From Sphingomonadales bacterium UBA7471 (GTDB taxonomy: Bacteria; Pseudomonadota; Alphaproteobacteria; Sphingomonadales; Sphingomonadaceae): 29,677 nt of DNA. Within the stretch, counting starts at the first letter, position 1, and each line of letters opens with the position of its first letter. The notes beneath the pieces were generated by a model. That model was not told the DNA's origin, did no database searches, and saw nothing but the letters and a program-made list of their open reading frames with translations. Positions 8,031 to 17,110 of this stretch are shown here, in pieces. The position numbers were made by a program, and so were the translations under genes. The stretch covers positions 1 through 29,677 of the forward strand of contig DLOZ01000019.1 of the NCBI GenBank assembly GCA_002479765.1, given 5' to 3'.

Positions 8031-9296
8031 TCAGAAATTCTCTCGTATAGCGCGTTTTATACGTTCGATTAACCCTGGCATCGTCCCGGCCATCTGCTCA
8101 ACCCGCAAATCATAACCTGATTTCAGGTCAACACGTTCCGATGCGGCATAATGAATTAATCCGACGAGCGTTGAAAATGCCGGTCCCGAATGTGCCTCGG
8201 GAATGCTGGCGAGGCCAGATGGACGGCCAATGCGAACCGTGCGGCCCAACGCGCCTTGCATATGTTCCGCTGCACCCTTCAGTTCAGCGCCGCCGCCCGT
8301 CAACACCACTTGATGCCCGGATGGACCGGAGAAGCCCAAGGTTTTCAGCGCTTGTGCGATTTCGGTGACGATGGAGTCCACGCGCTGACAGACCACGGCG
8401 TTCAACTGCGCCTTCGTGATGCGTGGTGCGTTTGCGCCTGCTTCAACACCATTTTCATCGGGGCCAATGTCGAGCACTTCTTGATGATCGCGCGGGCTGG
8501 TTAAGGCAGATCCGTGGAAGCATTTCAGCCGCTCGGCTTGCGCCCGGCGAATACCGAAGGCCGATGCGATGTCGTCGGTAATATCAGATGCGCCCTTTTG
8601 TATGGTTTCCAGACCGACGAGCATACCACCGATAAAGACCGACACATTGGTCACCGCCGCGCCAAATTCGACAAGGGCGACACCAAGCTCCCGTTCTTCC
8701 GCTGTAAGGCACGCAAGGCCAGTGGCCACTGGACCAACGACGAGCGACTCAACATCAAGATGCGCCGCGCGCACCGTCATATCCATGTTCCGAACAGGCG
8801 ACTGGTCCGCCAGAACGACATGGACATCGACGCCAAGGCGGTCAGCATGCAATCCAAGAGGGTTTGCAACACCGCCTACGCCGTCCAGCGAATATAATGT
8901 TGGCTGAATATGAAGCGCTATTTTGCCGCCGGTCTGAATGTTCGCACGTCCAGCCTGCAGCAATTCGTCGATATCTTCCTGCGTGATGCGATCACCACCC
9001 AGTTCAATTTCAACCGGCGCAAGCAAGCTATCAAGCCCGCCGGCCGACATGCCCACCCACACGCGGTCAATGTTCAGCCCGGCGATACGCTCGGCCTGTT
9101 CAACGGCATGGCGCACAGACAATTCAGCTTGTTCGACGTCCGCAATACAGCCGCGTGTCACGCCCCTGCTCTCGCGTTGGCCGGTTCCCAGCACCAGCAG
9201 TTCGCCGCTGTCGGTCACCCCGGCAATGAGTGCCGAAACTTTTGAAGAGCCAATATCAATGGCCGAAATCAGTTTTTCAACGCGTGCAGCTTTCAT
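8031..9296 (-). CDS. ftsA: Cell division protein FtsA
   Basis: A 421-residue actin-like protein that tethers FtsZ to the membrane. The phosphate-1 motif AIDIGSSKVSALIAG (12-26) and the adenosine-side motif VVLTGGGAELKG are intact. The ITDDIASAFGIRRAQAERLK segment is typical of FtsA. The C-terminal end, residues about 406-421 (MPGLIERIKRAIRENF), is the amphipathic membrane-targeting helix. The phosphate-2 motif, normally D-x-G-x-G/A-T-T, reads EFGAAVT (210-216): the Asp is Glu and the second Gly is Ala. The ATG overlaps the ftsQ stop as ATGA. Confidence 0.97.
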   Translation of the reverse strand: MKAARVEKLISAIDIGSSKVSALIAGVTDSGELLVLGTGQRESRGVTRGCIADVEQAELSVRHAVEQAERIAGLNIDRVWVGMSAGGLDSLLAPVEIELGGDRITQEDIDELLQAGRANIQTGGKIALHIQPTLYSLDGVGGVANPLGLHADRLGVDVHVVLADQSPVRNMDMTVRAAHLDVESLVVGPVATGLACLTAEERELGVALVEFGAAVTNVSVFIGGMLVGLETIQKGASDITDDIASAFGIRRAQAERLKCFHGSALTSPRDHQEVLDIGPDENGVEAGANAPRITKAQLNAVVCQRVDSIVTEIAQALKTLGFSGPSGHQVVLTGGGAELKGAAEHMQGALGRTVRIGRPSGLASIPEAHSGPAFSTLVGLIHYAASERVDLKSGYDLRVEQMAGTMPGLIERIKRAIRENF

Positions 9297-10207
9297 ACTT
9301 CTCTTCCGCTGGTGGTCGACGTTGTGTCGTCGCTCTCTACTTTAACAGGTTCGACTTTGGGTGCCTTGCGGAAATATGCACGTTCGGGGTCGCGCAGGTC
9401 GAAATGGATCAGGTCGCGGCCAAGCAGCCGGTGGACACCATCCATCCGCGCAAAATTCAGCAACGCCTCGGCCGCTGCCTTTTCTCCTTCTGGCAAGGCC
9501 AATGTTTCACCGGTTTGGAACTGCAAATCCCAACGGCGATTGCCCACCCATGTCGCGCCAACGACCTGCGCCTTCAACGCCGATGCATTGTCGAGCAGGG
9601 TGTTGAGCGCGACAGCATGGCGGTTCGCATCAACGCCGTTCAATGTCGGCAAATCACCACCTTCGCCCGCCGCAATATTTTGCAGGACAATGCCGTTGGC
9701 ATCGATCAGCGAATATTTGCCGTTGCGTTGCCAAATCGCCGCTGGCGTGCGTTCGACGATTTCGACCGCAAGCGTATCGGGCAAACGGCGCGCCACGCGG
9801 GCGTCTTTGATCCATCCATATTTCAGTAAGTCTGCGCGGACCTTGTCGATGTCGACCAATGGCATCGCACGGTCTTTTTCGGCAAGGACAAGTTGATAGA
9901 CCCGAACTTGGTCCACACGCTCCATACCGGTGACTTCAACGCGCTGCACCTGAAAGCCTGCCTTTGCGGCGAGCGCTGCATATTGCTGATACGCCGCGGC
10001 CGTAACGCCCGCATATTGGGCAATGGCAAATAGCAGCACCGCCAGCGCGGTTACAAAAATCCATGTGAGTGCGCGCTGCACATCTTCTTCCGAAATCGGC
10101 AGGATGCGCATGATCCGGTCAACCCATGATATTTGCAGCACTTTCTTGCGCGGGTTCGGCGAAGATGCCTTGCGCTTTGCAGCGGGTTTTCGTGCAGCGG
10201 CCGCCAT
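9293..10207 (-). CDS. ftsQ: Cell division protein FtsQ
   Basis: A 304-residue bitopic divisome protein. It has a basic cytoplasmic N-terminus (residues 1-35, rich in Lys, Arg and Ala), one membrane segment at about 47-66 (ALTWIFVTALAVLLFAIAQY), and a POTRA domain at about 85-153 (FQVQRVEVTGMERVDQVRVY to LAVEIVERTPAAIWQ). The periplasmic beta domain follows. In known divisomes FtsQ joins FtsL and FtsB to control FtsW-FtsI. It overlaps ddl by one base (TAATG) and ftsA by four. Confidence 0.95.
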   Translation of the reverse strand: MAAAARKPAAKRKASSPNPRKKVLQISWVDRIMRILPISEEDVQRALTWIFVTALAVLLFAIAQYAGVTAAAYQQYAALAAKAGFQVQRVEVTGMERVDQVRVYQLVLAEKDRAMPLVDIDKVRADLLKYGWIKDARVARRLPDTLAVEIVERTPAAIWQRNGKYSLIDANGIVLQNIAAGEGGDLPTLNGVDANRHAVALNTLLDNASALKAQVVGATWVGNRRWDLQFQTGETLALPEGEKAAAEALLNFARMDGVHRLLGRDLIHFDLRDPERAYFRKAPKVEPVKVESDDTTSTTSGREV

Positions 10208-11130
10208 TATGCCAACGCCTCTTTCACGATCATGTCGACCAATTGTTCATAGCTGATGCCAACATGCCGCGCCTGTTCGGGCACGAGGCTCAGCGGCGTC
10301 ATTCCGGGCTGCGTGTTGGTTTCCAGCACGAACACGCCGTTTTTGCCCAATTCATCGTCCCAACGAAAATCGGTGCGCGATGCGCCTTTGCAGCCAAGCA
10401 ATCGGTGCGCATCCAATGCGACATCCAACATATATTGCGCAATATCATCGGGGATTTCAGCCGGACAAATATGCTCGGTCAGGCCGTCCGTATATTTGGC
10501 ATCAAAATCATAAAAGCCACTCTTTGGCTTTAACTCGGTAACGCACAGCGCCTTATTACCCAGCACCGCCACCGTCAGTTCGCGGCCCTTGATAAAGGGT
10601 TCGGCCAGCAATGTTTCAAATTCCTGCCAAGGCCCCTTGGCATCGCGCGAAATCGGGTTTCCGTAATTGCTGTTTTCGGTGACAATCGCCACGCCAACCG
10701 AGCTGCCTTCATTGACGGGTTTCAGCACATAAGGCCGCGGCAATGGGTCGGCGGAGAACAGGCTTTCGCTATCCACCATCGTACCCTTTGGCATCGGAAT
10801 GCCAGCGGGCACCAGCCGCTGCTTCGTCAATTCCTTGTCGATGGCAATCACCGACGTCACCATGCCGCTATGGGTATATTTAATGCCCATCAGATCGAGC
10901 ATGCCCTGCACCGACCCATCTTCGCCCGGAACGCCATGCAGCGCGTTAAACACCACATCGGGGCGCAGCGCGGCCAAAACCTGCGCAACATTGCGGTCCA
11001 TGTCGACACGGCTGACCTTATAGCCCACTTTCTCAAGCGCATCGGCGACGCCATTGCCGCTCATCAACGACACAGGCCGTTCATTTGACCAGCCACCCAT
11101 CAACACCGCTACGTGGATTTGCTCACTCAT
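10207..11130 (-). CDS. ddl: D-alanine--D-alanine ligase
   Basis: A 307-residue ATP-grasp ligase, the usual DdlB length, that makes D-Ala-D-Ala for MurF. It shows the N-terminal MGGWSNERPVSLMSG (residues 11-25), the substrate segment HGVPGEDGSVQGMLDLMG (65-82), and the ATP-grasp segment YVLKPVNEGSSVGVAIV. The usual ...EREVSL... form appears as ERPVSL, a small change beside the conserved Glu. It sits between murB and ftsQ with overlaps of 4 and 1 bp. Confidence 0.96.
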   Translation of the reverse strand: MSEQIHVAVLMGGWSNERPVSLMSGNGVADALEKVGYKVSRVDMDRNVAQVLAALRPDVVFNALHGVPGEDGSVQGMLDLMGIKYTHSGMVTSVIAIDKELTKQRLVPAGIPMPKGTMVDSESLFSADPLPRPYVLKPVNEGSSVGVAIVTENSNYGNPISRDAKGPWQEFETLLAEPFIKGRELTVAVLGNKALCVTELKPKSGFYDFDAKYTDGLTEHICPAEIPDDIAQYMLDVALDAHRLLGCKGASRTDFRWDDELGKNGVFVLETNTQPGMTPLSLVPEQARHVGISYEQLVDMIVKEALA

Positions 11131-12023
11131 TTTGTTTCACCCACGCGTTGTATTTCCCAATGCAGGTCAATGCCTGACTTTGCCTTTACACGCTGGCGCA
11201 CTTCATCGCCCAACGCCTCAATATCGGCGCTTGTCGCATCGCCTGTGTTAATCAAAAAGTTGGTGTGCTTTTCCGAAACCTGCGCGCCGCCGATTTGCAA
11301 TCCGCGGCATCCGGCTTCGTCAACCAACTGCCATGCTTTATGTCCATCCGGATTTTTGAATGTCGATCCACCCGTTTTTGAACGCAGCGGCTGCGATGCT
11401 TCGCGCGCGGCGCTGATCCGGTCCATCTCGGCCTGAATGGCGTCCGCTGCGCCCGGCACACCGCGAAAGCGCGCACCGACGACAATGGCGCCATCGGGAA
11501 GATCGGAATGGCGATAGCTATAATGCAGCTCATCAACCGACAAGGTTGCAAGCGCGCCATCGCGCATCACGACATCGCAATCGACCAATATATCCTTCAC
11601 CTCGCCCCCATAAGCGCCGCCGTTCATACGGACAAAGCCGCCGACCGTGCCGGGAATGGAGCGCAGAAATTCAAGCCCCGAAATGCCATTGTCGCGCGCG
11701 GTTGACGAGACCAATATGCCCGATGCCCCTGCCCCGCAATTTAGCGTGACGGCGTCAACGGATGTCACTTTGGCAAAGGCTTTGCCAAGGCGCACGACAA
11801 CGCCCCTAACGCCGCCATCACGCACGATCAGGTTGGAGCCAAGGCCAAGCGCCATGACGGGGACATTTGGATCAAGCTGACGCAGAAATTCTTGCAGGTC
11901 GTTGATGTCTTTGGGTTCGAAAAGATATTGTGCGCTGCCGCCGGATTTAAACCAGACCAATGGCGCAAGCGGCGCATCGGCCGTCAACTTGCCTTCAACC
12001 TTTGGAAGAATGTTCACGCTCAT
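11127..12023 (-). CDS. murB: UDP-N-acetylenolpyruvoylglucosamine reductase
   Basis: A 298-residue FAD enzyme that reduces UDP-GlcNAc-enolpyruvate to UDP-MurNAc with NADPH. The FAD-binding PP-loop type segment is LGLGSNLIVRDGGVRGVVV (59-77). The proton-donating Ser lies in KTGGSTFKNPDGHKAW. The length and lack of the extra C-terminal region fit the shorter type IIa-like MurB. The ATG overlaps the murC stop and the TGA overlaps the ddl start, both ATGA. Confidence 0.95.
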   Translation of the reverse strand: MSVNILPKVEGKLTADAPLAPLVWFKSGGSAQYLFEPKDINDLQEFLRQLDPNVPVMALGLGSNLIVRDGGVRGVVVRLGKAFAKVTSVDAVTLNCGAGASGILVSSTARDNGISGLEFLRSIPGTVGGFVRMNGGAYGGEVKDILVDCDVVMRDGALATLSVDELHYSYRHSDLPDGAIVVGARFRGVPGAADAIQAEMDRISAAREASQPLRSKTGGSTFKNPDGHKAWQLVDEAGCRGLQIGGAQVSEKHTNFLINTGDATSADIEALGDEVRQRVKAKSGIDLHWEIQRVGETK

Positions 12024-13426
12024 GCACGGGCTGCCTTAATGGCGTCCGCAAGTCCCGCTGCCCATTTGGTGATGTCGCCCGCGCCAAGGCAGACAACCAT
12101 GTCATTTTCCTGCACCGTTTCCGCAAGCTTCACTGCAAGCGCCTGCGCATCGTCGATGGTCGCCGCCGAACGATGCCCGCGCGCCTTGATGCCGTTCACG
12201 AGCGCTTCTGAATCAATACCCTCAATCGGCGCTTCGCCGGCGGCGTAGACAGGTGAGATGAAAACCATATCCGCATCGTTAAACGCCTGTTGGAAATCAT
12301 CCATATGGTCGCGCAGGCGGGTGAAGCGATGCGGTTGCGCCACGGCAATCACGCGGCCCTGCGCGCCTTCGCGGGCTGCAGACAGAACCGCGCGGATTTC
12401 AACGGGGTGATGGCCATAATCGTCGATGATGGTCACGCCATCGACTTCGCCAACCTTGGTAAAGCGCCGTTTGACACCGCCAAATTTGTCAAAGCCATGC
12501 GCGACCGCTTCATCGCTCATGCCCATTTCAAGGCCCACCGCGATGGCAGACAAAGCATTTTGCACATTATGCCGCCCGGGCATTGGCAAAACGACGCCCT
12601 CTATCGTGCGTTGCGATCCGTCGCGCGCGCGGACAACGACATCGAAGCGGTTGCCACCTGGGAACGGTGTTACATTTTCGCCGCGAATATCGGCCTGCGC
12701 CGAAAAACCATAAGTGATAATCCGGCGATCGCGGATCTTGGGCAAGATTGCCTGCACCTCTGGATGGTCGAGGCACATGATTGCCGCGCCATAAAATGGC
12801 ACGTTTTCGACAAATTCGACAAAGGCCCGCTTAATGGCATCAAAATCGCCATAATGGTCAAGATGCTCTGGATCGATGTTGGTGACAACCGCCAGCGTGC
12901 CATCAAGGCGCAGGAAGCTGCCGTCGCTTTCGTCGGCCTCAACAACCATCCAGTCACTCGCACCCAGACGCGCGTTTGAACCATAGCTGTTGATGATACC
13001 GCCATTAATCACGGTTGGGTCAATGCCGCCATGGTCGAGCATCGCGGCAATCATGGACGTCGTCGTTGTTTTGCCATGCGTCCCTGCCACGGCAACGGTG
13101 TTCTTCAACCGCATCAGCTCGGCCAGCATTTCTGCGCGGCGCACCAGTGGAATGCGGCGTTCCAGCGCAGCATCGCGTTCTGGATTGCCTTTTTTGACCG
13201 CAGTGGACGTCACCACAACAGCCGCATCGCCAAGATTATCGGCGCTATGCCCGATCATCACCTTGATCCCGCGCTTGCGCAGGCCATCGACAACATAGCT
13301 GTCGGCGATGTCGCTGCCCTGCACCCGATAGCCAAGATTGTGCATGACCTCGGCAATGCCGGACATGCCAATGCCGCCAATGCCGACAAAGTGGACGATG
13401 CCAATATCCGTTGGGACACCCTTCAT
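12020..13426 (-). CDS. murC: UDP-N-acetylmuramate--L-alanine ligase
   Basis: A 468-residue Mur ligase that adds L-Ala to UDP-MurNAc. The N-terminal Rossmann-like motif is VGIGGIGMSGIAEVM (14-28), the P-loop GTHGKTTT is at 115-122, and YGHHPVEIRAVL and PHRFTRLRD mark the C-terminal domain. ATG at 13426 overlaps the murG stop as ATGA. It is followed by murB with another 4-bp overlap. Length and motifs are normal. Confidence 0.97.
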   Translation of the reverse strand: MKGVPTDIGIVHFVGIGGIGMSGIAEVMHNLGYRVQGSDIADSYVVDGLRKRGIKVMIGHSADNLGDAAVVVTSTAVKKGNPERDAALERRIPLVRRAEMLAELMRLKNTVAVAGTHGKTTTTSMIAAMLDHGGIDPTVINGGIINSYGSNARLGASDWMVVEADESDGSFLRLDGTLAVVTNIDPEHLDHYGDFDAIKRAFVEFVENVPFYGAAIMCLDHPEVQAILPKIRDRRIITYGFSAQADIRGENVTPFPGGNRFDVVVRARDGSQRTIEGVVLPMPGRHNVQNALSAIAVGLEMGMSDEAVAHGFDKFGGVKRRFTKVGEVDGVTIIDDYGHHPVEIRAVLSAAREGAQGRVIAVAQPHRFTRLRDHMDDFQQAFNDADMVFISPVYAAGEAPIEGIDSEALVNGIKARGHRSAATIDDAQALAVKLAETVQENDMVVCLGAGDITKWAAGLADAIKAARA

Positions 13427-14604
13427 GATATGCTCTTTCGTGCGAGTGCGGGTGCGGCACCGAATGATGCCGATGTGTCGGGCTTTGCCATCAGGCCATG
13501 CACGATGGGCGCGCGGCCAAAGGATTCCACAAGGTCGGCCAAATCGGAAACCGCGTTGGGACGGCCGCAGCTTTTGGCCGCCTTTGCCGCATTTTCGAGC
13601 GCGCCGGGTTCAAGTGCAATTTTCTCTATTTGCTTGGCAAGCTCCACCGCGGTGAAGGCAGGCTGCGCAATCGCGCGCGCGCCGCCGACGGCAACCATTT
13701 CTGTGACGTTATAGCTTTGGTGATTATCGGTCGCGCTTGGCAAGGGCACCAAAATCGCTGGACGTCCGGCGCAGGTCAGTTCGGCCACCGTTGATGCCCC
13801 CGCACGCGCGATGACCATATGTGCCCAGCCCAAACGCTCGGGCAGGTCCGGCAGATAGGTTGCAAGCTCTGCCGGAATGTCATGTGCGGTATATGCCTGA
13901 CGGACCGTTTCGATATCTTCTTTGCGGCACTGCTGCGTAACCTGAAGACGGCGGCGCAAATCCAGCGGCAGACGCGCAAGGCCATCGGGGACAATGTCGG
14001 ACAATATGGTCGCGCCCTGGCTCCCCCCGGTCACAAGCACCCGAAAGATGCCGTCGGCCAAAAGCGGCGGATAGGGCTCATCACGCAGCGCCAAAACGTC
14101 TGCGCGGACCGGATTTCCAACCAGATGCACCTTGCTGGCGTAACGCGGCGACAGACGGAGAACGTCGGGATAGGCCGTTGCAATAGCGTTCACTTGCCGC
14201 GCGGTGAATCGGTTCACACGGCCGAGCACGGCATTTTGTTCGTGAATGATCGTCGGAATTTTTTCGGCAATTGCACCCAATAAAGCAGGGAATGCCGCAT
14301 ATCCACCAAAGCCGACAACGGCCGTTGGTTCAAAGCTGGCGTAAAAGCGCCGCGCCATCGTGCGACCTTGCGCGATAGCCCGCATGCCGGGCAGCCAGCT
14401 GCGCGGGTTTTTCGTGATACGGCCCGCCGGCAAAATGTGCGTCGCGATCTTTTCGGGACAGCCCGGAATTTTCGCACCGCGCGCGTCGGTTATCAAGGCA
14501 ACATGGTGGCCTCTATTCAGAAGTTCCTGCCCCAGCGCGAACGCAGGGATAAGATGCCCCCCTGTGCCGCCAGCGGCCAACACATAATGCCGAGAAATCG
14601 TCAT
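13423..14604 (-). CDS. murG: UDP-GlcNAc--lipid I GlcNAc transferase
   Basis: A 393-residue GT-B glycosyltransferase that converts lipid I to lipid II on the inner face of the membrane. It has GGTGGH (12-17), VGFGGYAAFPALLGA, HEQNAVLGRVNR, VTGGSQGA and IARAGASTVAEL. The C-terminus is about 30 residues longer than the shortest family members (after ADLVESFGRAP) and looks non-conserved. It starts 5 nt after the ftsW stop, the only non-overlapping junction between mraZ and ftsA. Confidence 0.96.
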   Translation of the reverse strand: MTISRHYVLAAGGTGGHLIPAFALGQELLNRGHHVALITDARGAKIPGCPEKIATHILPAGRITKNPRSWLPGMRAIAQGRTMARRFYASFEPTAVVGFGGYAAFPALLGAIAEKIPTIIHEQNAVLGRVNRFTARQVNAIATAYPDVLRLSPRYASKVHLVGNPVRADVLALRDEPYPPLLADGIFRVLVTGGSQGATILSDIVPDGLARLPLDLRRRLQVTQQCRKEDIETVRQAYTAHDIPAELATYLPDLPERLGWAHMVIARAGASTVAELTCAGRPAILVPLPSATDNHQSYNVTEMVAVGGARAIAQPAFTAVELAKQIEKIALEPGALENAAKAAKSCGRPNAVSDLADLVESFGRAPIVHGLMAKPDTSASFGAAPALARKSIS

Positions 14605-14609
14605 GGACG

Positions 14610-15824
14610 CTATCCCTTCACCATATATAGCGACCGGTCAAGATAAGGGTTTCGCTTCGTTAGTGCGAGGATGAGACCACAGGTCACCGACAGCGCCAAA
14701 ATGGACGATCCACCGTAACTGATAAATGGCAAGGTCATGCCCTTTGACGGAAACACGCCAAGGTTCACGGCCATGTTGATCATCGCCTGACCAATGAATT
14801 GCGCGCCAAGCCCGGTCACGGCCAGAACCACAAACTGGTCCTTTTCATCCAGCAAGCGAATGATGATGCGGACCAATATGGCGAAATATAAAATGGCGAT
14901 CAGCATGCACGCCAACAGACCGAATTCTTCACCAATGACGGAGAAGATATAATCGGTATGCCCTTCAGGCAGCGAATATTTCTTGATACCAAGACCGGGG
15001 CCAAGACCAAAGAAGCCACCGTTGGTCAATGTTGCCATCGCCATTTTGTCATGGGTCAGCCCTTCGGTTCCGAAAATCCATGCATCGATACGCTGCGTTG
15101 CGACCGGATAGTAATTATAGGCCAGCACGATAAACACCACGCCGCTGATGATTAACGCCCACAGCCGTGATGCCGGGACGCCGGAGACCATCATAAACGC
15201 AAACCATGTGCCCATGAACAAGATGGTCTGGCCAAGGTCAGGCTGCAACAACAAGAGGACGCAGACAAAACCCGACACAATGCTGCTTAAGAAAAGTACC
15301 GGCAAGCTAGGGTCTTTCAAACGCCAGCTGATAATCCATGCCATTGCGACGGCGTAAAAGGGCTTCAGAAATTCGGAAGGCTGAAGCCCCGCAAAACCCG
15401 CACCAATCCAGCGCTGCGACCCGTTCACTTCGCGGCCAATGATCGGAACCAGCGCCAGCAGCACAAAGAAAACGCAAAAGAAAAAGACCCCAAAGCGGCG
15501 TGCCTGTTCGCGTGGATACATCGATATCAGAAGCATCAATGGTACCCCGACCATCACCCACATCAGTTGCCGGTAAAAGAAATATAAAGACGATAATTTC
15601 GTTGTGGACGACGACAGGCGCTGCGCACCCGCAGGCGAGGCGGCAGCAACCGCCAACAACCCTATCGCTATCAACACCATCATCAAGGACAGCAGCACAC
15701 GGTCAAGTTCCCAGAACCACACGCCAAGCGGCGATCGGTCGCCGCGGCCAAGCCGGTTCGCAAAACCTATTTTTCCGGTCTTTGCGGCCAGTACCCACGG
15801 AACTTCTTTAGGTTCGCCGTTCAT
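14610..15824 (-). CDS. ftsW: Septal peptidoglycan glycosyltransferase FtsW (SEDS)
   Basis: A 404-residue polytopic SEDS protein, the lipid II polymerase that works with FtsI. After a hydrophilic N-terminus of about 40 residues come about ten hydrophobic segments. Family segments are NGSQRWIGAGFAGLQPSEFLK, LLLQPDLGQTILFMGTWFA and GMTLPFISYGGSSILALSV. RodA is an alternative SEDS member, but the dcw position and FtsI partner argue for FtsW. The start overlaps the murD stop as ATGA. Confidence 0.96.
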   Translation of the reverse strand: MNGEPKEVPWVLAAKTGKIGFANRLGRGDRSPLGVWFWELDRVLLSLMMVLIAIGLLAVAAASPAGAQRLSSSTTKLSSLYFFYRQLMWVMVGVPLMLLISMYPREQARRFGVFFFCVFFVLLALVPIIGREVNGSQRWIGAGFAGLQPSEFLKPFYAVAMAWIISWRLKDPSLPVLFLSSIVSGFVCVLLLLQPDLGQTILFMGTWFAFMMVSGVPASRLWALIISGVVFIVLAYNYYPVATQRIDAWIFGTEGLTHDKMAMATLTNGGFFGLGPGLGIKKYSLPEGHTDYIFSVIGEEFGLLACMLIAILYFAILVRIIIRLLDEKDQFVVLAVTGLGAQFIGQAMINMAVNLGVFPSKGMTLPFISYGGSSILALSVTCGLILALTKRNPYLDRSLYMVKG

Positions 15825-17110
15825 AGCGCCTCAACAATCGCCCGGAACGCATCACCGCGCGCCTCAAAATCTTTGAACTGGTCGAACGACGCGCAAGCGG
15901 GCGACAGCATGATAACATCGCCTGGCTCTGCTTGGGCCGCAGCAGAACAGACCGCAGTGCCCATCATTTCGCTACGCTCGACCGGCACATAAGGTGACAG
16001 CAGTTCGTGAAACAATGGTCCGGCCTCACCAATGGTATAGGCTTTCACGACATGGCCGAAATTGGGAATGCACTCATCCAGATGATCTGATTTCGGCAGA
16101 CCGCCGACAATCCAGTGAATGCGCGGATAGGCCGCGAGTGCGGGTGCGGTTGATGCGGCATTGGTGGCTTTACTGTCATTGACGAACAAGACGCCATTGC
16201 GTTCGGCAACAACCTCCATCCGGTGCGCAAGCCCCTGAAATGTCGCCATTGCCGGGCGCCATTGCGCCTCCGTCACACCAAGCGATTCAACTATCGCAAT
16301 GGCGACAGCAATATTCTGCAGATTATGCGGCCCTTGCAACGCAGGCCAATCCGCCTGCCCCGCAACCAACGCCGGATCTGCCAAATGGACCAAATCCGCG
16401 CCACGCCGCGCCAGCACATCGCGATATACCTGCTCGGTATCCGCGTCACCTTTACCAAACACGGAATGTGTATTTCCGGTCTGCATGCCGAACAGGCGCG
16501 CCTTGGAGGCGACATAGCCTGCATAGCCATCATAGCGGTCCAAATGATCGGGCGACAGGTTGATCAGCGCCGCCGCATCGCACGACAGAGAATGCGTAAT
16601 GTCGATCTGGTAGCTGGAAAGTTCCAACACATATACGCCGCCTGCTGGCAACGGCGTCTGTGACAAAATCGGCAAGCCAATGTTGCCGCCCATGCGAACG
16701 GGCAAACCAGCGCTTTCCAAAATATGGTGGACCAAGGCGGTCGTCGTCGATTTCCCATTGGTACCGGTAATGCCAACAACATGGTGCGGCGGCAGGCTTG
16801 CCCGCGCCATTGCGAATAATTCAATGTCGCCGATTAACGGCATCCCTTCGGCCTTTGCCTTGTCCGCTATCGGATGGCGGTTGATGGGCACGCCGGGCGA
16901 CACAACAATCGCATCATAGCCCGACAGGTCCGCCAGCAACGGATCGCCAATATTCGCAATATCGGCAATTCTGGCGCGCGCGCCTTCGTCATTATCCCAT
17001 GCAAGGATTTCCGCCCCGCCCGCAACAAGCGACCGCGCAGCCGCAAGGCCGGAGCGCGCAAGCCCCAGTATCGCAAACTTACGGTCTTTGAAGGCGAGAG
17101 TCGTAATCAT
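15821..17110 (-). CDS. murD: UDP-N-acetylmuramoyl-L-alanine--D-glutamate ligase
   Basis: A 429-residue Mur ligase that adds D-Glu. The N-terminal domain has AILGLARSGLAAARSL (13-28) and VVSPGVP (69-75). The P-loop GTNGKST is at 116-122. Further on, LELSSYQID, NLSPDHLDRYDGY and NDSKATNAAST are family segments. The C-terminal LSPACASFDQFKDFEARGDAF is close to identical to the MurD consensus. Overlaps mraY upstream and ftsW downstream by 4 bp each. Confidence 0.97.
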   Translation of the reverse strand: MITTLAFKDRKFAILGLARSGLAAARSLVAGGAEILAWDNDEGARARIADIANIGDPLLADLSGYDAIVVSPGVPINRHPIADKAKAEGMPLIGDIELFAMARASLPPHHVVGITGTNGKSTTTALVHHILESAGLPVRMGGNIGLPILSQTPLPAGGVYVLELSSYQIDITHSLSCDAAALINLSPDHLDRYDGYAGYVASKARLFGMQTGNTHSVFGKGDADTEQVYRDVLARRGADLVHLADPALVAGQADWPALQGPHNLQNIAVAIAIVESLGVTEAQWRPAMATFQGLAHRMEVVAERNGVLFVNDSKATNAASTAPALAAYPRIHWIVGGLPKSDHLDECIPNFGHVVKAYTIGEAGPLFHELLSPYVPVERSEMMGTAVCSAAAQAEPGDVIMLSPACASFDQFKDFEARGDAFRAIVEAL

